Source: Grammothele lineata
Taxonomy: Eukaryota; Basidiomycota; Agaricomycetes; Polyporales; Polyporaceae
Reading direction: 5' to 3'
NCBI GenBank assembly: GCA_002150815.3
Contig: NDFF03000200.1
Span: 1-19,016 of the forward strand
Length of the DNA: 19,016 nucleotides
Shown piece after piece: positions 1-8,283 of the stretch. Below the pieces are notes generated by a model. It did not search any database and was not told where the DNA came from. It saw only the letters and a list, made by a program, of their open reading frames with translations. The translations under genes and the position numbers were made by a program. Position 1 is the first letter of the stretch. Each line of letters opens with the position of its first letter.

Positions 1-151
1 CTCCCTGCGTCTTCACAGACCATCTCGCACGCACTCTCCATCTCTTGCCGTTCAACACTAACGTACACTCAACTGTAATGGCACTGGTAAGATCCGGCTA
101 CTAAATGTGACATCAACGTGGTCGCTCCCAGGCAGTTAGTACGTGCATCAG

Positions 152-519
152 ATGCTAGATGGTCAGAGTGCTTACAGATACACTAGGTGCGCAAGGCTAG
201 AAGTTCACCCTGTTCTGAAGTGCTACATGGACAGTGGGGTCACCATTGGGTTAACCCGAGCGCGTGAGTACTCGTTTGTAGAACATGAGGCTTGAAGCAT
301 GCTTACGCAGATGTCCAAATGTGCCGGACAGGCGAAGCAGTGATGACGATACAAGCGTCAGCGGTGGTCTGGCGGCGTAGACGGGCCCGGAGGAAGCGGG
401 CATGGATAAGGAGGCTGGCGGCGGTGGGCGACGGAGAAATTACGTGTGTTCTCATTTATGGTGCCGTCGCTGAGCACGCCAGCGCCCTGCTTCCATACCT
501 GTATAAACCAGTAGCTTGA
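152..519 (+). CDS. Candidate small two-exon gene, function unknown
   Basis: I do not recognise this product. An ATG at 152 opens a frame to 263. A consensus donor (GTGAGT, 264) and a CGCAG acceptor (309-310) bound a 47-base intron, and exon 2 (311-519) continues in phase to a TGA, giving 106 residues. The protein has an arginine/lysine-rich patch (about WRRRRARRKRAW) followed by a hydrophobic stretch around CVLIYGAVA. An alternative start is the ATG at 78, behind a pyrimidine-rich leader and directly followed by a GTAAGA donor with a CTACTAA branch-like site; using it requires a 7-base microexon (132-138). Several strong donors in 300 bases argue for a spliced transcript, but there is no homology support and the frame is short. 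It could be noncoding or a relic. Confidence 0.25.
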
Positions 520-1276
520 ATGCGTCAATACATTGCTCTTCCCCATTTCTACGATGTGAATATGAGCATACGAATATCTCATATTGTTGGCGAAGAGTAC
601 CAGAAATGCTCGATAGTAACCAGCTGGAACAGGTGGATGATTTTATCGACTTGAGGTAGGGATAGTCGCGCGTAGCGTAAATCACGACTAATTGCAACGT
701 ACGTGCGTAGTGAATCAACATAGTGAAATCGGAAAGTTTTTGGGTGAATCCCCCCACTCGATTCACTGTGGTTCCTCAACCTTTTCACCCGGCGCCTCTG
801 CCCGATTTTTGGTCGATTTCCCCATATCCCACCGCAGTTTTCACCGATTTCGACGTAGTGAACTTACGAAACATTTTCACCATGTAGCAGGCGTACAGAG
901 GCCACTGCAAGGCCGACTTGATGTTTGACGCCCAAGGCCACCGCCGCGTCCAATGGGAAGCGGGCCACGTCGCGCGCATTCAACGCGCACTCCGGAACGG
1001 ACGGAATCGCAGGATATTTCCATGGCTCGATTCAACGAACGGAAAGGGCATGAAGGCATAGAGGCATATATTTCATATCTGCATAATACATCTACAGTGT
1101 GAGTTGGCATGTAGATCTAGACAAAGGAACGAGTTGACAGTAGGGCGGCAAGTGAACTAGAAGATACAGTAGAGGGAAAGCAGAAGACGTGTCAGGAAAG
1201 CACAGCTGCGACAAAGAAAAGCTACAGGGGTATGTGCAAAATGACATGGAGGTATCGCGATGAAAGCAAAGTCTGT
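520..1276. other. Intergenic DNA and 3' flank of the minus-strand gene
   Basis: No convincing coding exon is visible. The frames here are short, lack splice support and overlap on both strands. The part next to 1277, read on the minus strand, is T- and C-rich and ends in AT-rich DNA around 1060-1100 (ATGTATTATGCAGATATGAAATA). This is a plausible 3' untranslated region and cleavage area for the gene that stops at 1277. No canonical AATAAA was required for this call. Confidence 0.5.
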
Positions 1277-2546
1277 TCAGAACGTCTCCATCTCCCCATG
1301 ATCGACATCCTCGAGCGAGAACGTTAGCGTGCGGGTCGCGCTCTCGCCGGCCTCCGCCTCGCGCAGGAGTTGCCGAAAGTCATCATCACTAAGCACCTCC
1401 CGCGTGTCGTCCTCGTCTTCCGCTACGAAGACCTCGCTCATCCGTGTTCGCGACCATGACTCACGCGCGACCTGGGTCCACGAAGCCCCAACCTCATGCC
1501 CCGTCGCCGCCTCATACTCTGGCGCAGGCGAGCTCGCGCGCGAGTACGCATGCGCAACAGCGACGTACCGCCCGGCATCCGCGCGGACGCGGCTGAACAC
1601 AGCGACCGTGCGCGCGTGGCGTGGCGGGTCCTCCACTGCGAGCCTACTGAGGAGCGCCTGGCGGTGCGCGTGGAGCGCGATCCCGCCGCGGGGCTGGGCG
1701 TAGGGGTTCCAGTGGCGGTCAGGGCGCACGGGGCGGAGGGTGCCGCTGCAGATCGTCCAGGAGGGAACGCGCGAGTTGTGGACGGCCGCAGGGTACCGAG
1801 GTGGGCTTTGGTTCGCGAGGGTGCTGAGGGGGACGGGAGAGATCAGAGTGCGAAGGGAAGGGGAAGGAGAATGGAGCGTACTGCATCTCCGAGAGGTAGT
1901 AATGGCGTCGTCCACGGAGGGTTGGGGCGAGTGGTGAAAGAGGCGGGGATGGCGGAGGTGGCAGGGAGTGGCGTAGTTTGCGGTCGAGGAAAGCAGATGC
2001 TCCTGTGACTAAACATGAGTCTCGTCGCAACGGTTTTCTGGAGACACTGACTGGGTGGAGACGCGAGTCCCGAAGGAACCTCCGAGACCTCGCTCTCAAC
2101 GTCCATAGGAGCGACTTCGACGATCGACTCAGTGGGCGCTGCTGAAGGATCAAGTGAGCGTTATGACGAGAGATAGTAGACATACGCAAAAGAGCGCACC
2201 TGGGGTAACAATATCGAACTTGATGTCTTCGGCGTCAACCACTGCGTCAATGAGATCCTCTTCGTCGGGAATTTCTCCTAGTGCGAGAGGCGTGTTAGCA
2301 ACGAGAAAGACGAAGAGAAGCACGATATACTAACCCAGCAACTCTCTCTCTTCCAGGTCTAGCTCTTGCATGCAAGACGTCATCTCACATTCAAGTGGCT
2401 CTCCAACGCTACGCATTTCTTCCGCTAGAAAGGACCATCGGATCAGCAACCGAAAGGCACAAGGCTGAACAAAGCGCACCAAGCGACTGGCCAATGCTGG
2501 AAGAGTTGGGAGGCATAGTGTTCTCGTCAAAAATTCGCGTCGCCAT
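1277..2546 (-). CDS. Hypothetical protein, six exons, 329 residues
   Basis: Function not recognised. Exons on the minus strand: 2546-2480, 2424-2335, 2277-2200, 2138-2052, 2002-1882, 1823-1277. Introns are 55, 57, 61, 49 and 58 bases. All have GT-AG ends, the phases are compatible throughout, and the total is 990 bases including TGA. The ATG at 2546 has A at -3 and G at +4. The protein opens MATRIFDENTMPPNSSS. It then has an acidic helix-prone stretch (residues about 42-74, rich in E and D), a proline-rich stretch (about 121-131), and a basic/aromatic block with RHWNPYAQPRGG near 184-195. An alanine/arginine-rich segment follows, and the tail is acidic (EDEDD at 283-287, SDDD at 293-296). No signal peptide or membrane segment is seen. 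Intron 3 ends in a CAGCAG tandem acceptor, so an extra alanine is possible. It is divergent with the RING gene. Existence is well supported; exon 5/6 needs RNA confirmation. Confidence 0.8.
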
Positions 2547-2735
2547 TGTATTGCGGGAGCTAGTTCGAGGTTTTTGGATCGAGGCGCGAGTGGCGGCGTT
2601 GGTTCTTGAGAGGGAGGGGCGAAGAGGACGAGAGCCCGGACAGAGTGGATGAGCCATTAAAAGAGAGGACCAAAGCGACAAGAGAGCACGCTAAATATGA
2701 GAGGGTGTTAGTCGTGCGCAGTCCCTCACACTATG

Positions 2736-2778
2736 GTGGTCAAGCTGTCAGGGACAAAGCGAACGGATGCTTGACCAC
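2736..2778. repeat. 10-bp inverted repeat in the divergent promoter
   Basis: GTGGTCAAGC (2736-2745) is followed after 23 bases by its exact reverse complement GCTTGACCAC (2769-2778). It could be a dimeric transcription factor site or a cruciform. It lies 37 bases from the E-box. The role is unknown. Confidence 0.4.
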
Positions 2779-2814
2779 ACCGCTCCCCTGAAACAAGGCC
2801 TCCTGTGGCTCGGA

Positions 2815-2822
2815 TCACGTGA
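2815..2822. promoter_or_regulatory. Palindromic E-box TCACGTGA
   Basis: TCACGTGA is a perfect 8-bp palindrome around CACGTG, the core site of bHLH factors. With the preceding base it reads ATCACGTGA, which fits the RTCACRTG preference known for Cbf1-type factors. It sits about 270 bases upstream of the minus-strand gene and about 615 bases upstream of the RING gene. The sequence is certain; use as a binding site is inference. Confidence 0.45.
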
Positions 2823-3435
2823 CCTGAGCAAGCGGACAGCACAATCGCCTCCCTCGTGGGCAACAATGCGAAGTGCAGAGGTAGGGGAGTGGAGAAGAAG
2901 GAAGGATGTAGGACACGCACTTAAGGGCCACTGCTAAGAACCGTGCGGGAGCAGAAAGCCATTAGCGCAGTCTTGAGGTCGTTTAGCACTCGACCCGAGC
3001 GAAACTATCATTGCTGGTCGGGCATCCCCTCTCGTCGATGTCCCTGCTAACAGCCGGTATCTTCATTAGCCGTATGTCGTGAATGTGACCGAGGAGACAA
3101 CATTCGTTCCCAGAGACGCGTGGAGATAAGGCGTCTCGCCCCTGCTTGCCAGATGGGTCGCGCTCTGTCTACCAGGCGGAGGTAGCAGTCGGGGTTGCTG
3201 AAAACGAGTCATAGAGACATGCGGAAAGACAGAAATAAGGATAAGTGCGCCTGGGCGTGGAGCTATCGCAAACCTGAAAACACGATGAAGGAGGTGGAGA
3301 GAAAGGAGGATCCGCGCGCGTCGGGCGTGTTTCGGGCGACGGCACCGGCGCTTCGCAGCCACCGTCCTCGACTCCGTTCACGAGTTTTCCAACTCAGAGT
3401 ACTTCTTCCATCATATTGGTCTCCACGTTCTCATC

Positions 3436-5031
3436 ATGTCAGAAGAAACATCATTAGCAGCCTCCTCTTCGTCGCATCCACTTCCGCCACCGACCACAGT
3501 CACCAGCCGTTCCCTACGACCTCGCCGCGGCCGGGCTCAAGGGCAACTTTCTGAATCGACAAGTTCCAACGCGTCCCGTTCAAGCTCAACGTCAGTCTCG
3601 CTGACATCTGTGTCTGAGCTTCTGGGTGAAAGCGAAGACGACTATGTCCCGCGACGAGAGGCGGGTGAACCCGGGGGAAGCTCGTCCACTAGGGGAAAGA
3701 GGAGGAGGTCCTCCTCGCCGCCCACAGCGAGTGTAGGAGCTAGGAGAACGAGGGCGAGGAAAAACGGTGTTGGTACGTCTACGCCTGCTTCTCAAAATTT
3801 GTCGGAGTTGTGCGTCGTGCTAGGCTGCGAGTAGAGTGGCGTCTACCCCTCTCAGGAACTTCTTGATTTATCGTCCCAAGTACTCGTCTTCGACGTGCTG
3901 GGCCGATCTAGGCCTACGGTGGCGAATTTGCAGTGGGCATCACTCTATGCTCCAGTGGATGCATGCCATATTGTTGAGCTTCTCATTCAAACTTCTCATG
4001 GGCGTTCTTCTCGTGATCCCATTCTCATGAAAGTTCACAGATCCATCAAGCAGCTCAACTCAAACCGCCTCTACGTCGAGGCTAAGGAGGAGAGCATTGA
4101 GAGGGGACCTGTCGTGGTCTCCTGAGGGAGGGGATGCCTCTAGTTCGAGCTCCTCGCCGAGCACCAAGCCGGCGAAAGGAAAGGGTAAAGGTAGAGAGAC
4201 AGTCGCCGGTACGTTCAATCCTCGCACATCACTTTTCAGTAGCTTCCTCAATAGTACGTGACAGACCCCTCGTCATCAGCAACGGCAAAAGAGAGTAGCT
4301 CCTCTAATTCATCAACGGTCGCAGACGCCCCAGGAGGTGGTTCAGCGCCGAGCTTGGACGATAACGCCACACCCGAAGCCTCTGGAAACGTTTCACGTCG
4401 CACAACGGAAGCGCATACTTTGCAGCTTACACAAAGCGAGGTCTCAGATGACGATTCGCCGCCTCCGCCAACACAGAGCACCGTTCGACAGACACAGAGC
4501 GAGACCCACTATGACGAGGTCGAGCGCCTGGATATCCAAGCCCCCATTGAGTCGAACCCTCGCCTCACTCATACACCTTCCCCTACCCCCGATACCGTGC
4601 CTCTTTCCTCCAGAACAGACGACCGTCCCGCAGAAGCCTCTTCCAGCGCCAAGGGAAAGGGAAAGGCTCGGGCGACCCGGCCTCCTGAGGCGGTCCCTAT
4701 CCACGAAGTCGAGCCACTGGCGGCATACACCTGCCCCATCTGCTTCTCTCCGCCATCCTATGCCACCATTACGCCGTGCGGCCACGTGCTCTGTGGCGAG
4801 TGCCTCTTTACGGCAGTGAAAACCACCATCCAACGAGGGGCGTACACGCTCCCGCACGGCGAGCGCATGACGGCCAGGTACGTCTCCGATTGCCACGCAT
4901 CCGGACCCACGCCGGCCTGCTGACCCACGGCATTCTAAAGGTGCCCGGTTTGCAGAGCGCCGATTCCGGGTTGGGACGGAAAGGGCGGTGGGGTCATCGG
5001 TCTCAAGCCCCGAGCGGTGTTCAGCCTGTAG
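3436..5031 (+). CDS. RING-finger protein, probable E3 ubiquitin ligase, 402 residues
   Basis: RING proteins bring ubiquitin-loaded E2 enzymes to substrates. Model: exons 3436-3772, 4041-4208, 4265-4877 and 4941-5031; introns of 268, 56 and 63 bases begin GTACGT and end CAG, CAG and AAG. Phases fit, totalling 1209 bases. The start has A at -3. Residues 1-324 are low-complexity, rich in serine, threonine and proline, with basic patches (GKRRR in exon 1, SRLRRR 125-130, KGKGKGR 158-164, KGKGKARATR 298-307) that suggest a nuclear location. Residues 325-377 form a full C3HC4 RING: C325, C328, C340, H342, C345, C348, C374, C377. The last C-x2-C pair is reached only through the final splice. A short conserved-looking tail, IPGWDGKGGGVIGL, follows. 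The layout (disordered N-terminus, C-terminal RING) resembles Slx8-type SUMO-targeted ligases, but I see no clear SUMO-interaction motif. The RING call is firm; the first intron is uncertain. Confidence 0.88.
3773..4040 (+). other. Unusually long first intron of the RING gene, or intron plus a hidden exon
   Basis: The GTACGT donor after 3772 and the TTCACAG acceptor at 4040 join in phase, making a 268-base intron, four to five times the usual size here. Inside it a plus-strand frame stays open from 3835 through 4125, with plausible composition (QELLDLSSQVLVFDVLG, VDACHIVELLIQTSHG). A cassette exon is possible, for example starting at 3881, or at 3956 after CCAG, and ending at 4003. Its last intron would then be only 37 bases. 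The alternatives cannot be separated without RNA data. Confidence 0.4.
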
Positions 5032-5371
5032 ACTCCCTCTTGAGCATATGGATAGAAGTGTCCGGAAGGTGTGTCTCCGAACATTGCCGTCTGCCGGCAG
5101 GCTCGACTGCTCGGCCGGAACCGTTGAGATTAGCATCGGAGTGCCCGGCTGCAGTGACGATGCTCTTCCTGGACGCAGCCGTCGCAGTAAACCACTACGG
5201 TGGGGTTCACGCTCGTTCCGTAAGAGGAAGCCGGTCCGTCCTGTCAGAGGCCCCAACGAAATCTGACAGTGGTGCCACCTCCAATAATACCGTGCGTCGG
5301 GAAGCTGCTGACAAACTGCACAGCTCCCTCTCAAAGTACCTTCCTTCTTTTCTATCTCGCAGTCCTGATCG

Positions 5372-5701
5372 ATGAACGACCGAGAGAAGGCCTCAGAGTT
5401 CCTCACCGCCTCATTTGAAACAGGTGGGCCAGCCATCACGTCTCATGTCCCCGGTCTCCTACTCAACGTCCTACTGTATCTCCAGAAGGAGGGCGGTAGT
5501 TCACGACCACCCACACGTCTCAAAGTCTTTGAAAACGACGGTCGGTGACTCCTCAGATCCCGCGTCAACGACGCCACGGATCTATCACTCAGTCTTCGAG
5601 GCCTGTCAAAGCCGCCGCATCCGCATTGTCCGCCTGCGCGTTCGAAGGGCGACCCGTCTTCTGAGTCCGCGAGCATGCACAGGAAACGCGGGAGAAGCTG
5701 A
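5372..5701 (+). CDS. Weak two-exon candidate or pseudogene fragment
   Basis: An ATG at 5372 opens a frame (MNDREKASEFLTASFETGG...) that hits TGA at 5546. Reading on in the same frame gives another 50 codons to a TGA at 5699, and then a further open stretch to 5908. The first stop can be removed by a 48-base GT-AG intron (5545-5592, acceptor CACTCAG), giving 93 residues. The product is serine/proline-rich and unrecognised. Three long same-frame segments with only two stops could mean a decaying gene or unrecognised introns. I favour a pseudogene fragment. Confidence 0.2.
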
Positions 5702-6157
5702 CAAGATTCGCAGATGAGATGCCGGTACGGCGCTTTTCTTCAAATGCTGTCCGCCTCCTCCTCCCCCGCGCCATCATCGTCGAGCCTGCGGACAAAGAAG
5801 GCCTACAACGTCAACTGTTGCAGTCTGTCATCAATAAGCGCCCGACCGCCGTCGAGACTCAAGCTTTGCGCGGACCACGGCGACGAGGTCCGGCGCCCTC
5901 TCGAGTAGCAAGTCCCTGGACTACCTATTGCGTCCGTGCACCCTTGACTCGGTCTGGATTTATGCCGTATCGGGGCGGTGTTCATTACTGAGTGTTCTTT
6001 CCAGTTCCACCATCACCTTTCCCACCTCGCGATGTTGGTCGCACCAACCTCGCCTTCAGCCGAGCATAGCAAGGTCTGAGCGCAGGACCGAGGGACGTTG
6101 AAGACATCGTCACTACGAAACAATATCAAACTCGCTGCAAACCTATCTGGGGAAAAG

Positions 6158-6205
6158 CATCATCGCCATCGACATCGACATCTCCACATCGACATCGGCC
6201 TCGCC
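6158..6205 (+). repeat. Short imperfect CATCGA/CATCGC repeat
   Basis: The hexamer pattern CATCG(A/C) recurs about six times, with one CTCCA interruption (catcgccatcgacatcgac and then acatcgacatcggcc). It is a small degenerate microsatellite inside the gene-poor stretch, with no coding context that I can support. Confidence 0.6.
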
Positions 6206-7282
6206 GGCGCCTGACCTGGGCGGTCAATTCGCATATGTGGCTGTGGCTCCCCGAGCGAGTCGCAACGACATCAAGCATCGAGCCCTGTCCCGGGCCGACG
6301 AGCTCCTACGGACGTCACGACCACTATGGCGACCGTGATGCCTCCAACCATAGACCCCAGAGTGGGCTGTGCGTCTCCTCTACGCTTCCGGCGGGATCTC
6401 GCGTTAGAGCGCGCCGTGGTTAGGCCGGTGCAGTGCAGCTGAGGGGAGGTTGGACAGGCGTCGACACGTCGCTGGCGGCCTAGCGGCGTGGTGGCACTAC
6501 GGCAGCAGTGACCCCACGACGCCACGACGCCGTCGCCTCCAGCATCACCACGGCGGCGCACGCCCGGACGGGGCGTGCACGCACGCCGAAATAATCGCGC
6601 CACACCTCGCCGCGTATGCCGTGTCGTTCTCCCGCGTTTCTTCCGTTCATTATACAAGCTCGGATCGGACGCGGCCTGCGTCGCAGTGCGCACCGTGCGC
6701 ACCGCCCGCGGCCCTCTGCGATCCGTCTCATCTCGGACGCTTGGAAGGGCAAACGGCCGAGCTCGGAAGCGTTCCACTCGTCCGCTTCTTCCGCAGCGGC
6801 GCGCGGGTGCCCCGCTCACAGAACCCCATAGACGGGTGTGAGCGCCGATGCGGTGAGTTCGGCTTCGCGCGAGTCCGGCTGGTGCTGATGCGCGCCTTCT
6901 GCAGTCACGGCATCGATTCGTTGTGGCTCTTGGGGACCTGCCGGCGGCTCCGTGATCAGCGCCGTCAGCCTGCGCCTCAGCCTGCGCACAGTTCGCGCCC
7001 GGCGGGTGCGCCGATCAAGGCTTGTGAAGATGGGGCTCTAGCTTGAGAGCTCGGTGGCGTCGCTTTCCCAGGCGGCGGCGCCTGCACGGGACGCTCCGGT
7101 CGACTCGGACGTTGGTTGACGGTACGGGCGCGATATGGACGGGCCCGCAGGGGCGGACACAGGCGTGTGTATGGGTGTAGGCGTAGTTGTTGCATAGGAT
7201 GTGGGCGGATGAACAAGAACCCTCGTCAACTGAGCGTTGGGCTATTATCTAGAGAGCGGGCGGAGTTATGTTGTGGCTCGAG

Positions 7283-8283
7283 TTAGATGGTCAGGTACGC
7301 AGTCAGATATCCTTTCATTCCGGAGACTGACTTGCCCTCTGAATTCTTCATAAGGTCTTGCGGATCTCGGGGCCTTTCTTCCATGTCGCGCTCGTGTCGA
7401 GGCCTCTGATATCTCAAGGGCACGAGTCCCCGCACATCGCCCGTAAAGAGAAGGCCCGACTGCGATCTCATCTCAGGCCGACATACACAGCGAATGAGCA
7501 TCGTCCATCGGCCTCGGCACCGGTAACTTAAACTCCTTTATTCTCGTGTTCCTCAAAGCTGAGATGAAGTTTCCCGCCCTCGCTCGAAGGTGCTCTCCTT
7601 AGACTCCTTTCGTGTCACGCACGAGCACTGTGCGGTCTCATACGGCGTCTCGTATAGTAGTTGACGCTCCGCCATGGGCAGCTCGGTCCATATCCGTGCG
7701 ACGCTCCGCGGTTCGACGGTGCTCAAAGAAGATCACGAAGCCGTACGGCATCCCGTGCTGCATAGTCGCCCGACCAACTCAGCCGTGCGGCCAGCGAATT
7801 CCCAGACTCCGCTCCCCGTCCGTCTCACTGCCCCTGTCTGCTCGACTGTGGAGACGCAGACACGAGCGCGACCTGCCGCTACCCCAGGTCCAGCCCTCGA
7901 CTATCACTCGTTGCGCGCTTCCACCTCCCCGAGGCCCCTCACGACGACAGGAGACGACACTCCACGCCGCTTCCTTGGCCTTACGCTACACGCTCACTTG
8001 CCTGCGTGCCTCGAGACGAGGCAGGGCTGTGCGCCCTCGTTTCCGGCGCGTAGTGGGCTCCCCCGCCTGGCTGCGTTCTCTACTATCCAGTGCTCTGGTC
8101 GCTGCGGTGAGCCGCGCGCATCCTCCCAAGCTTCGGATTCCATCTCATCATTTTGTTCTGCAGGTCGATGGCTTCGCACTTTTTCATGGTGGTTTTGGCT
8201 TCTGTTGCGACTCGTCGTTGGGCTCTCCCGCCGCCGTGCACCGCCAGGAAGTAGATGAGGCCTTCGGCGCGTTTGATGCATGA
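7283..8283. other. Unassigned region with competing frames on both strands
   Basis: On the plus strand an ATG at 7674 in good context (GCCATGG) opens 194 codons to 8258. A second frame without any internal ATG runs 7612-8283. A textbook-looking intron lies at 8106-8162 (GTGAGC donor, TTTTGTTCTGCAG acceptor, 57 bases); it preserves the second frame but interrupts the first. On the minus strand, frames at 7283-7501 and 7994-8347 are also open. None shows a domain I recognise. A spliced plus-strand gene may exist, but its start and exons cannot be fixed from the sequence. Confidence 0.25.

Larger units (their letters stand above)
2547..3435. promoter_or_regulatory. Divergent intergenic region between the 329-residue gene and the RING gene
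   Basis: About 890 bases separate two start codons that point away from each other, so the region should hold both promoters. It contains a palindromic E-box (2815-2822), a 10-bp inverted repeat (2736-2745 and 2769-2778) and, just before the plus-strand ATG, a C/T-rich leader typical of fungal transcription starts. The open frames inside it (for example on the minus strand near 3066-3362 and on the plus strand from 3195) have no splice support, or simply run into the RING gene in another frame. I see no clear TATA box for either gene. Confidence 0.55.
5032..7282. other. Gene-poor stretch with short broken reading frames
   Basis: After the RING gene stop there is a presumed 3' untranslated region, then many overlapping frames of 60-100 codons on both strands, none clearly dominant. 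Several plus-strand pieces look protein-like (SVRGSRSVLSEAPTKSDSG near 5220, VRLLLPRAIIVEPADKEGLQ near 5740, FAYVAVAPRASRNDIKH near 6230), but stops and frame changes separate them and no splice chain joins them convincingly. From about 6420 to 7200 the DNA is GC-rich and open in many frames, which is expected by chance. Decayed transposon or pseudogene DNA is the simplest reading, but I recognise no family. Confidence 0.4.

Noticed and set aside
1329..2008. Two long plus-strand frames
   Set aside because: They are antisense shadows of the last exons of the six-exon minus-strand gene.
4444..5439. 331-codon minus-strand open frame
   Set aside because: It is antisense to the RING gene exons and reflects their GC-rich codon pattern; it shows no domain and no splice signals.
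7612..8283. 223-codon plus-strand frame
   Set aside because: There is no ATG anywhere in the frame; it begins at GTG, which is not credible for a nuclear fungal gene without an upstream exon.
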